A DNA stretch of 11,317 nucleotides, taken from the NCBI GenBank assembly GCA_036377075.1, contig DASUZB010000272.1, positions 1-11,317 on the forward strand. Direction: 5' to 3'. Positions 1-6,284 of this stretch are shown here, piece by piece (within the stretch, counting starts at the first letter, position 1; each line of letters starts with the position of its first letter). The notes under the pieces were generated by a model. The model ran no database searches and had not been told where the DNA came from. It saw nothing but the letters and a program-made list of their open reading frames with translations. A program made the position numbers and the translations under genes. This stretch comes from DASUZB01 sp036377075. Its GTDB lineage: Bacteria > Actinomycetota > CALGFH01.

Positions 1-595
1 GGCCGCGTGCCACCCCCTCCACGTCCGAGTACCGCGGCCCGGTCCCGCGGAGGGATGCGACCCCTTCGGCGGCGATGACCTCCTGGTCGCGCGGTCCGAG
101 CAGGCGCACCTGGCCCGGCCCGAGCAGTGGCAGCAGCGCGGCCAGCTCCTCCGGCAGCCCCGCGGACGGCAGCCCGAGCGCCAGGTACAGCTCGCAGTCG
201 GCCGCCTCGCCGGTGGGCGACCGGTGCGGCGGGTAGCCGTCCTCGTGGCCGTCGACCATCAGCAGCCCGACGCCGCCGTGGCGGTCGCGGGCGGCGGCGA
301 GCCCGCCGAGCAGCACCGGGCAGTCGCCCCCGAGCAGCAGGGGGAACTCCCCCGCCTGGTATGCCTCGCCGACGGCGGCGCGGGTGCGCGCCACCATCGC
401 GACGAGTGCCCGCTCGGCGAGCAGCCCGGAGCGGGCGCTGCGCTCCGGGACGAGCCCGTCGACGGCGAGGTCGCCGCCGTCGACGGCGCCCAGCCGCGCG
501 GCCAGCCCGGCCCGCCGCAGCGCGGCCGGCGCCCTGGCCACGCCGTCGGCCGTCCCCGACGAGTTGAACGGCACCCCGATCAGCCGCACGCCCAT
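1..595 (-). CDS. Arginase-family (ureohydrolase fold) protein, 3' end outside window
   Basis: The minus-strand frame is open from an ATG at 595 to the left edge, giving 198 residues of a family that is usually about 270-310 long, so the C-terminus is missing. Residues 1-10 (MGVRLIGVPF) fit the first strand of the ureohydrolase fold. GGDC at 89-92 and DGHED at 115-119 correspond to the family motifs GGDH and DAHxD, which bind two metal ions (usually Mn). Asp115, His117 and Asp119 are kept, but the His of GGDH is Cys92. Known family members hydrolyse arginine, agmatine or related guanidino/formimino compounds; the substrate here cannot be assigned. The third motif (SFDxD) lies beyond the edge. 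The start is 6 nt after the regulator's stop, with GAGG just upstream, so the two are probably cotranscribed. Family confident, activity unknown. Confidence 0.8.
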   Translation of the reverse strand, partial: MGVRLIGVPFNSSGTADGVARAPAALRRAGLAARLGAVDGGDLAVDGLVPERSARSGLLAERALVAMVARTRAAVGEAYQAGEFPLLLGGDCPVLLGGLAAARDRHGGVGLLMVDGHEDGYPPHRSPTGEAADCELYLALGLPSAGLPEELAALLPLLGPGQVRLLGPRDQEVIAAEGVASLRGTGPRYSDVEGVARG

Positions 596-601
596 GCGGC
601 C

Positions 602-1387
602 TCAGGCCCTCGGCGGCTCGGGGCCGATGCCGGGGCGGCGGTGGCGGGTGTGGACCTCGTAGCGGTCGCCGCGGTACAGCGAGCGGCTGTACTCGACCAC
701 CTCGCCGGCGGGGTCGCGGGTGACCCGCTGGAACAGGATCGCCGGCTGGTCGGGCGGGACCTCCAGGAGCCTCGCCTCGGCGTCGGTGAGCCGGATGGCG
801 CTGACCCACTGGTCGGCCACTGCCACCTGGACGCCGAAGCGCTCGGCGAGGTGCTCGTAGAGGGAGGCGTCGGTGAGGTCCACCGCCTCCAGGCCGGGGA
901 AGCGCCCGGCGGGGAGGTAGGCGCGCTCCAGCGCCATGGGCTCGCCGTCGGCGGTGCGGACCCGCTCGACGGTGACCACCGGGCCGCCCGGCTCGATCTC
1001 GAGCTGGCGGGCGATCACCTCGCTGGCCGGCACGACCTCGCGGCGCAGCATCACCGAGCCGGGCGTCATGCCCCTGGCGTGCATGTCCTCGGAGAAGGAG
1101 CTGAGCGTCTCCGGCTGGCTGAACTTGGGCTCGGCCACGAAGGTGCCGCTGCCGTGGACGCGGTAGACCAGCCCCTTGATGGCCAGCCCCTCGATCGCCT
1201 GGCTGGCGGTGGCGCGGGCGACGCCGTAGCGCTTGGCGAGCAGCCGCTCGGAGGGCAGCGCGCTGCCCGGAGGCAGCGCCGCGATCATCCCCTCGAGGAT
1301 CTCCTCGAGCTGCTCGCCCTTGGGGCGCTTGGCGGACAGGCGCGGGGGCAGCGCCCCGATCACCTCTTCCTGGCGCGCGGTGGTCAT
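602..1387 (-). CDS. dasR: GntR/HutC-family transcriptional regulator, DasR-like
   Basis: This 261-residue protein has an N-terminal winged HTH (about 23-85; LPSERLLAKRYGVARAT at 44-60, wing ending HGSGTFVA) and a C-terminal UTRA effector domain (about 95-255). It resembles Streptomyces DasR in SFSEDMHARGM, ADGEPMALE and RSLYRGDRYE. DasR represses chitin/GlcNAc uptake genes and is released from DNA by phosphorylated aminosugars. The ATG at 1387 is preferred because a TACACT box ends 7 nt upstream, predicting a leaderless mRNA. An in-frame TTG at 1411 would put coding sequence over the promoter and operator. The gene diverges from a dasABC-like operon, as in Streptomyces, and a dre-like palindrome overlaps its own promoter, implying autoregulation. 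In the recognition-helix area the usual TVRxA reads TASQA, so operator preference may differ slightly. Other HutC-type regulators (NagR/YvoA) are the alternative name. Confidence 0.88.
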   Translation of the reverse strand: MTTARQEEVIGALPPRLSAKRPKGEQLEEILEGMIAALPPGSALPSERLLAKRYGVARATASQAIEGLAIKGLVYRVHGSGTFVAEPKFSQPETLSSFSEDMHARGMTPGSVMLRREVVPASEVIARQLEIEPGGPVVTVERVRTADGEPMALERAYLPAGRFPGLEAVDLTDASLYEHLAERFGVQVAVADQWVSAIRLTDAEARLLEVPPDQPAILFQRVTRDPAGEVVEYSRSLYRGDRYEVHTRHRRPGIGPEPPRA

Positions 1388-1394
1388 GGCGCAG

Positions 1395-1424
1395 AGTGTA
1401 GCCGGGGACAAGTGGCCTAGTCCA
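1395..1424 (-). promoter_or_regulatory. Predicted promoter of the dasR-like gene (leaderless)
   Basis: Read on the minus strand, TGGACT (1424-1419) and TACACT (1400-1395) are separated by 18 bp and fit a vegetative actinobacterial promoter (-35 four of six matches; -10 of TANNNT type). The predicted start of transcription coincides with the A of the ATG at 1387, giving a leaderless transcript; this agrees with the lack of a good Shine-Dalgarno sequence there. Confidence 0.45.
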
Positions 1425-1426
1425 GA
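1411..1426. promoter_or_regulatory. dre-like operator (DasR-responsive element) at the dasR promoter
   Basis: AGTGGCCTAGTCCAGA matches the palindromic Streptomyces consensus AGTGGTCTAGACCACT at 12 of 16 positions, including the central CTAG. It covers the -35 box and part of the spacer of the predicted dasR promoter, a position that would block RNA polymerase. The consensus is recalled from the literature; binding is inferred. Confidence 0.65.
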
Positions 1427-1508
1427 TACACCTTCTCCGACTTCGTGGTTCCGATGGTGTCCTTGCCGATGGATCGTTTCACCTGGAGTGGCTGCCCGAC
1501 GTCACCTA

Positions 1509-1537
1509 TTGACAGCCCAACTGGCCTATGCCAATGT
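1509..1537 (+). promoter_or_regulatory. Predicted promoter of the das/nag operon
   Basis: A perfect -35 hexamer TTGACA (1509-1514) is followed 17 bp later by a weak -10 candidate, CAATGT (1532-1537). Transcription would start near 1544 and leave a leader of about 65 nt before the GTG at 1609. The spacer is filled by the second dre-like palindrome. The -35 is convincing; the -10 is the doubtful part. Confidence 0.42.
1520..1535. promoter_or_regulatory. dre-like operator (DasR-responsive element) at the dasA promoter
   Basis: ACTGGCCTATGCCAAT matches the dre consensus AGTGGTCTAGACCACT at 11 of 16 positions and contains the inverted repeat TGGC-N4-GCCA. It lies just downstream of the TTGACA -35 box and runs into the -10 candidate, so a bound repressor would close the operon promoter. 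Its centre is 109 bp from that of the other site, so each divergent promoter has its own operator. Confidence 0.62.
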
Positions 1538-1608
1538 CCGAGCCGGGTGAGGTCGACACGGCTGCGACCTGGCTTGCGGCGCGGCCGTCCGAGGCCGGAG
1601 GAGGATCC

Positions 1609-2898
1609 GTGAAAGCTCGATACCTGATCGCGACCGCGCTGGTCGCGCTCCTGGCCGCCGCGGGCTGCAGCAGCAGCAACAAGAGCGGTGGCGGCTCCCA
1701 GACCGCGAGCGGTGGGAGCAAGACCCTGACCGTCTGGCTGATGGACGGCTCGGCGCCCGACAAGCTGGTCAAGGACCTCAACACCGAGTTCCAGGCGGCC
1801 CACGCCGGCGTCACGGTGAAGTACGCCAAGCAGCAGTGGAACGGCATCCAGGAGAAGCTGACCACCGCGCTGGCTTCCAACAACCCGCCCGACGTGATCG
1901 AGCTGGGCAACACGCAGACGGCCAAGTTCGCCTCTTCGGGCGCGCTCGCCGACCTCAGCGGCAAGGTCTCCGACCTCGGCGGCCAGAACTGGCTCAAGGC
2001 GCTCACCGATTCGGGCGCCTGGGAGGGCAAGCAGTTCGGGGTGCCCTTCTACGCCGCCAACCGGGTGGTCATCTACCGCACCGACCTGTTCAAGAAGGCC
2101 GGCATCGCCGCGCCCACCTCCCTCGACCAGTGGATCTCGGACGGGCAGAAGCTGGCCACGACCAACAAGTCCAACGGCCGCTTCATGCCGCTGTACCTGC
2201 CAGGGCAGAACTGGTACTTCCTGTCCAGCCTGATCTGGGACGAGGGGGGCGACCTGGCCGTCAAGGAGGGAGACACCTGGAAGGGCGCCCTGGACACCCC
2301 CCAGGCGCAGGCCGGCATCGCCGACTACAAGAAGCTGTTCGACGGGCTCTCCAAGGCGCCGGCCGACACCGACGAGGCCACCCCGCAGCAGTTCGAGGTC
2401 ATGGCCAAGGGCAACGTCGGCATGATGATCGGGCTGCCGTGGGAGCTGAACAGCGCCGCCGGCGCCGCGCCGAAGCTGAAGTCCAAGCTCAGCGCGTTCC
2501 CGATCCCGAGCCACACCGCCGGCCAGACCGCCCCGGTGTTCCTCGGCGGCTCCAACCTGGCGATCGCCGCCGGCTCCAAGCAGCAGGACCTGGCCTACGA
2601 CTGGCTGAAGCTGCTGGCCGGCGAGAAGTACCAGACCCGGCTGGCCAAGGAGAACGGCGTGCTGCCCAACTCCTCCAGCCTGGCGACCTCCGTGTCCGAC
2701 GACCCGGTGTACGCGGCCATGGCCAAGGCCGCCCAGAACGGCCGCATCACGCCCAACGACCCGAGCTGGGCGGCGGTCGAGGCGGCCCCGAACCCGATCA
2801 AGGACATGCTCACCAAGTTCCTCAGCGGCAAGGCGAGCGCGGCCGACGCCGCCAAGGAGGCGAGCGGCCTGATCACCCAGAAGATGGCGGGAAGCTGA
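1609..2898 (+). CDS. dasA: DasA-like sugar-binding lipoprotein of an ABC importer
   Basis: A 429-residue family-1 extracellular solute-binding protein. The N-terminus has Lys/Arg, a hydrophobic stretch and a lipobox ending at Cys20 (LLAAAGC), then a Ser/Gly-rich linker, so it is probably lipid-anchored on the outer face of the membrane. Stretches such as LTVWLMDGSAPD, WNGIQEKLTTAL, NPPDVIELGNTQT, YLPGQNWY, DEATPQQ, VFLGGSNLAIAAGS and WAAVEAAPNPIKDM closely resemble Streptomyces DasA, which binds chitobiose. GTG 1609 is chosen because AGGAGGA sits just upstream and the lipoprotein signal begins there; an in-frame ATG at 1528 would bury the signal behind 27 extra residues. It heads the operon, and the only real intergenic gap of the operon (19 bp) follows it, a place where the binding protein can be expressed at higher level than the permeases. 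Confidence 0.92.
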   Translation: MKARYLIATALVALLAAAGCSSSNKSGGGSQTASGGSKTLTVWLMDGSAPDKLVKDLNTEFQAAHAGVTVKYAKQQWNGIQEKLTTALASNNPPDVIELGNTQTAKFASSGALADLSGKVSDLGGQNWLKALTDSGAWEGKQFGVPFYAANRVVIYRTDLFKKAGIAAPTSLDQWISDGQKLATTNKSNGRFMPLYLPGQNWYFLSSLIWDEGGDLAVKEGDTWKGALDTPQAQAGIADYKKLFDGLSKAPADTDEATPQQFEVMAKGNVGMMIGLPWELNSAAGAAPKLKSKLSAFPIPSHTAGQTAPVFLGGSNLAIAAGSKQQDLAYDWLKLLAGEKYQTRLAKENGVLPNSSSLATSVSDDPVYAAMAKAAQNGRITPNDPSWAAVEAAPNPIKDMLTKFLSGKASAADAAKEASGLITQKMAGS

Positions 2899-2917
2899 GC
2901 GGACGGCGGGCCGACGG

Positions 2918-3949
2918 GTGGACGGGCGCACCGTGCGACGCGGCGACGCGCTGCTGAGCGGCGCGGATGTGGGGCAGGCGCCGGCCGGGACCGACGTCCC
3001 GGCCACGGCGCCGGCCCCCCGCCGCGGCGGGCCGGCGCCCTTCCGCCGCCCGCCGCGGGCGTCCGCCACCCGCCGCCTGCCCTTCCTGCTCGTCCTGCCC
3101 AGCCTGGTGGCCTTCGCCGCGCTGCTCGGCTACCCGCTCTACCAGGTCATCCGCATCTCGCTGCTGAAGCTCGACCTCGGCGAGCTGATCCGGCGCGAGA
3201 CCGTCTTCGTCGGCCTGGCCAACTACCGCTCGATCCTGGCCGACCACTTCTTCTGGTCGGTAGTGCTGCGCACGGTGCTGTTCACGACCGTCTGCGTCAG
3301 CCTCACGATGGTGCTCGCCACCCTGGTGGCGCTGCTGCTCGAACGGCTCGGCCACGGGCTGCGGCTGGCGGTCGAGATCAGCCTGGTGCTCACCTGGGCG
3401 ATGCCGGCGCTGACCGCGACGGTCGTCTGGCAGTGGCTGTTCGACACCCAGTTCGGCGTCGTCAACTGGCTGCTCACCGCGCTCCACCTCGGCGACTTCG
3501 GCGGCCACTCCTGGTTCGCGACCGGCCTGTCGACCTTCGCCGTCATCACCATCATCGTCGTCTGGCAGGCGATCCCGTTCGTGGCGATCACCCTCTACGC
3601 CGGGCTCACCGCCATCCCCAGGGAGCTGCGCGAGGCGATGCGGGTCGACGGTGCCGGCCCCTGGCGCGCCTTCTGGTCGCTGATCGTGCCGGCGCTGCGG
3701 CCGCTGTTCATGGTGACCTGCTTCCTCTCGATCATCTGGGACTTCAAGGTGTTCACCCAGGTCTGGCTGGTGCGCCAGGGCGGCCCCAACCGGCAGACCG
3801 TCACCCTGGCCGTGTACGCCTACCAGGAGGGCATCGCCACCAGCCACTTCGGCCGGGCGGCGGCGATCTCGCTGGTGATGGTGGCCCTGCTGCTGGCCGC
3901 GCTGGTCTACTACATCCGCCTGATGCTGCGGACCCAGGAGGACCTGTGA
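2918..3949 (+). CDS. dasB: ABC sugar transporter permease, MalF/DasB type
   Basis: A 343-residue inner-membrane permease, MalF-like. After a Pro/Ala/Arg-rich cytoplasmic tail (about 1-53) come roughly six hydrophobic segments, starting with LPFLLVLPSLVAFAALLG (54-71). The EAA loop that contacts the ATPase reads EAMRVDG (239-246 region) followed by LIVPALRP. It should pair with the next gene and receive sugar from the DasA-like protein. The start is uncertain: GTG at 2918, 2933 or 2969 are all in frame and none has a strong ribosome-binding site; all precede the first membrane segment. The codons for the tail contain a large GC palindrome (3007-3039). The last codons overlap the next start (GTGA), and the CAGGAGGACCT at the end is that gene's ribosome-binding site. 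Confidence 0.9.
   Translation: MDGRTVRRGDALLSGADVGQAPAGTDVPATAPAPRRGGPAPFRRPPRASATRRLPFLLVLPSLVAFAALLGYPLYQVIRISLLKLDLGELIRRETVFVGLANYRSILADHFFWSVVLRTVLFTTVCVSLTMVLATLVALLLERLGHGLRLAVEISLVLTWAMPALTATVVWQWLFDTQFGVVNWLLTALHLGDFGGHSWFATGLSTFAVITIIVVWQAIPFVAITLYAGLTAIPRELREAMRVDGAGPWRAFWSLIVPALRPLFMVTCFLSIIWDFKVFTQVWLVRQGGPNRQTVTLAVYAYQEGIATSHFGRAAAISLVMVALLLAALVYYIRLMLRTQEDL
3007..3039. repeat. Perfect 10-bp inverted repeat enclosing a second palindrome
   Basis: GGCGCCGGCC (3007-3016) is the exact reverse complement of GGCCGGCGCC (3030-3039). The spacer holds a further self-complementary decamer, CGCCGCGGCG (3020-3029). RNA across it could form a very stable stem-loop about 110 nt after the dasA stop, inside the Pro/Ala-rich 5' coding part of dasB. 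No T-run follows, so it is not a classical terminator. Some such structure arises by chance in DNA of this composition. Confidence 0.6.
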
Positions 3950-4785
3950 AGCCGGCGACCCGCAGGCGGCTGGCCAGCGGCCTGACCAACCTGGCCGGCG
4001 TGGCCACCCTGCTCGCCTTCGCCTTCCCCGTCTACTGGATGTTCGCGACCGCGTTCAAGCCGAGCCGCGACATCCTCACCTACACCCCGCGGCTGCTGCC
4101 CTGGCCGCCGACCCTCGAGCACTTCCAGCGCGCCGTCAGCCGCCCGTACTTCGGCGCCTACCTGCGCAACAGCCTGGTGGTGACCGGCAGCGCCGTGCTG
4201 CTGTCGCTGCTGATCGCGACCCTGGCGGCGCTGGCGGTCGGCCGCTTCGAGTTCCGCGGCCGCAAGGCCTACCTGCTGCTGGTGCTGATCGTGCAGATGG
4301 CACCGTTCGAGGCCCTGCTGATCCCGTTCTTCCTCATGCTGCGCCAGCTCGACCTGCTCAACCGGCTGCCGGCGCTGGTGCTGATCTACTTCATCTTCAC
4401 CATGCCGTTCACCATCTGGACCTTGCGGGGCTTCGTGGTCGGGGTGCCGCGCGAGCTGGAGGAGGCCGCGATGGTCGACGGCTGCACCCGGATGCAGGCC
4501 TTCCGCCGGGTGGTCTTCCCGCTCCTCGCCCCTGGTCTGGTGGCGACGTCGATCTTCGCGTTCGTGACCGCCTGGAACGAGTTCCTGTACGCGTTCGTGT
4601 TCATGCGCGACCCCGACAAGTTCACCCTGCCCGTCTGGATCGCCAGCTTCCGCACCGCCTTCGGGGACGACTGGGGCGCGACCATGGCCGCGTCCGCCCT
4701 GTTCACCGTGCCGGTGCTCGCCTTCTTCCTGGCCATCCACCGCCGGCTCGCCTCCGGCCTGACCGCCGGGGCGGTCAAGGGCTGA
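3946..4785 (+). CDS. dasC: ABC sugar transporter permease, MalG/DasC type
   Basis: A 279-residue MalG-like permease with about six membrane segments, the first at 15-36 (NLAGVATLLAFAFPVYWM). The EAA loop EEAAMVDGC (172-180) with FPLLAPG (191-197) is a clean match to the cytoplasmic ATPase-contact motif. It forms the channel with DasB. GTG 3946 overlaps the previous TGA by four bases, with AGGAGG ideally placed upstream; the end overlaps the next ATG in TGATG. No ATP-binding subunit follows, so the pair must borrow an ATPase encoded elsewhere (MsiK in Streptomyces). Confidence 0.92.
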   Translation: MKPATRRRLASGLTNLAGVATLLAFAFPVYWMFATAFKPSRDILTYTPRLLPWPPTLEHFQRAVSRPYFGAYLRNSLVVTGSAVLLSLLIATLAALAVGRFEFRGRKAYLLLVLIVQMAPFEALLIPFFLMLRQLDLLNRLPALVLIYFIFTMPFTIWTLRGFVVGVPRELEEAAMVDGCTRMQAFRRVVFPLLAPGLVATSIFAFVTAWNEFLYAFVFMRDPDKFTLPVWIASFRTAFGDDWGATMAASALFTVPVLAFFLAIHRRLASGLTAGAVKG

Positions 4786-6284
4786 TGGCCGACTCCCTGC
4801 ACCGCCTTGCCCTCGCCTGCCTGTTGCCCGGCTTCGAGGGCACCAGCGCGCCCGGCTGGCTGCGCCGGCGGGTGGCGCAGGGGCTCGGCGGGGTGCTGCT
4901 GTTCGCGCGCAACGTGGCCAGCCCCGAACAGGTCGCCGAGCTCGGCGCCGTCCTGCGCGGCGAGCGAGCGGACGTGCTGGTCGCGATCGACGAGGAGGGT
5001 GGCGACGTCACCCGGCTCGAGGCCGCCCGCGGCAGCTCCTACCCGGGCAACCTCGCCCTCGGCGTCGCCGGCGACCCGGCGCTGACCCGAACGGTGGGCC
5101 TGGCGATCGGCGCCGACCTGCGCGGCGCCGGCGTCAACCTCGACCTGGCGCCGGTGGCCGACCTCAACAGCGACCCGCGCAACCCGGTGGTCGGCGTGCG
5201 CTCGTTCGGCGGCGACGCCGCCCTGGTCGCGGCCCACGCCAGCGCGATGGTCGCGGGCCTGCAGGCGCAGGGCGTCGCCGCCTGCGTCAAGCACTTCCCC
5301 GGGCACGGCGACACCGCGGTCGACTCCCACCGGGCGCTCGCCACCGTCGCCGGCGGCGAGGCCGGGCTCGCCGCCGCGCTGCTGCCGTTCCGTGCCGCGA
5401 TCGGCGCCGGGGTGCGCTGCGTGATGACCGCGCACGTGCTGGTGCCGGTCCTCGACGAGGTCCCCGCCACGCTGAGCCACCGCATCCTGACCGGCCTGCT
5501 GCGCGAGGAGCTCGGTTTCGACGGCGTGGTGGTCACCGACGGGCTGGAGATGCGGGCGGTCAGCGACACCGTCGGCCTCGCCGGCGGGGCCGTGGGCGCC
5601 GTCGCGGCCGGCGCCGACCTGCTCTGCGTCGGCGGCGGCCTGGCCGACGAGGGCACCGTCGAACTGCTGGCCGGCGCCCTCGCCGGCGCGGTCGCCGCCG
5701 GACGGCTGCCGGCGGAGCGGCTGGCCGAGGCCGCCGCCCGCGTCGCCCGGCTCGGCGCCTGGACCGCCGCCGCGCCCGCGCCGGCGCCGGCCGACCGGGC
5801 CAGCGGCCTCGCCGCCGCCCGCCGAGCCCTGCGCGCGCGGGGCCGCGCCCGCGCCGGCCGCGGCGCGCTGGTCGTCGAGCTGCGCCCAGAGTCGTCCATC
5901 CCCGCCGGCGCGGTCCCCTGGGGATTGGGAAGCGCCTTGGCGGCGCACGATCCCACCGTGACGGTGATCCCCTGCCACCACCCCGAGGCGCACGCCGACG
6001 GGCCTGATCCGTTCGACGCCGAGCGCCACGCGGCCGAGCTGGCCGGTCGCGCGGACGGGCGGCCGCTGCTCCTGGTCGTCCGCGACCTGCACCGGCACCC
6101 CTGGCAGCGCGAGCTGGCGACCCGCCTGCTGGCGCGGCGGCCCGACGCCGTGGTGGTCGAGATGGGCGTGCCGCTGCTGCCGCCCGACGGGGCGGCCGGC
6201 CTGCTCTGCACCCACGGCGCCGGCAGGGTGAACGCCGAGGCCGCGGCGGAGGTGCTGACGGGTGGAGGGGGGAGGGCAGGGTGA
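4785..6284 (+). CDS. dasD: Cytoplasmic GH3 beta-N-acetylhexosaminidase, DasD/NagZ type
   Basis: This 499-residue glycoside hydrolase family 3 protein has no signal peptide, so it acts on imported sugar. The N-terminal barrel carries VAIDEEGG (66-73), NPVVGVRSFG (133-142) and the NagZ signature KHFPGHGDTAVDSH (169-182). In that signature Asp180 and His182 form the acid/base dyad peculiar to GH3 N-acetylglucosaminidases. VVTDGLEM (249-256) supplies the predicted nucleophile Asp252. Residues from about 330 form a second alpha/beta domain (LLVVRDLHRHPWQ, VVVEMGVP, CTHGAGRVN) that is absent from the roughly 340-residue E. coli NagZ but usual in actinobacterial homologues. The expected reaction is release of GlcNAc from chitobiose or GlcNAc-MurNAc fragments. 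Some GH3 relatives with this dyad are phosphorylases, which the sequence does not exclude. Its place right after dasC matches Streptomyces dasD. Confidence 0.9.
   Translation: MADSLHRLALACLLPGFEGTSAPGWLRRRVAQGLGGVLLFARNVASPEQVAELGAVLRGERADVLVAIDEEGGDVTRLEAARGSSYPGNLALGVAGDPALTRTVGLAIGADLRGAGVNLDLAPVADLNSDPRNPVVGVRSFGGDAALVAAHASAMVAGLQAQGVAACVKHFPGHGDTAVDSHRALATVAGGEAGLAAALLPFRAAIGAGVRCVMTAHVLVPVLDEVPATLSHRILTGLLREELGFDGVVVTDGLEMRAVSDTVGLAGGAVGAVAAGADLLCVGGGLADEGTVELLAGALAGAVAAGRLPAERLAEAAARVARLGAWTAAAPAPAPADRASGLAAARRALRARGRARAGRGALVVELRPESSIPAGAVPWGLGSALAAHDPTVTVIPCHHPEAHADGPDPFDAERHAAELAGRADGRPLLLVVRDLHRHPWQRELATRLLARRPDAVVVEMGVPLLPPDGAAGLLCTHGAGRVNAEAAAEVLTGGGGRAG

Noticed and set aside
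1388..1411. TTG at 1411 as the dasR start
   Set aside because: It would translate through the -10 box; ATG 1387 with a leaderless promoter is simpler.
1528..1608. Upstream in-frame ATG for dasA at 1528
   Set aside because: It lies before the predicted transcription start, within the operator, and would add 27 residues ahead of the lipoprotein signal; GTG 1609 has AGGAGGA upstream.
2899..2917. Terminator between dasA and dasB
   Set aside because: The 19-bp gap has no inverted repeat or T-run; the nearest strong stem lies at 3007-3039 within the dasB codons.
1417..3069. Long open frame antisense to dasA
   Set aside because: Antisense shadow of a codon-biased GC-rich gene; its Gly/Arg/Val-rich product shows no family motif, while the plus strand gives a full DasA-like protein.
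6263..6281. G-rich stretch before nagK as a second G-quadruplex
   Set aside because: Only three runs of three or more G are separable; it is better read as the ribosome-binding region GGAGGG.
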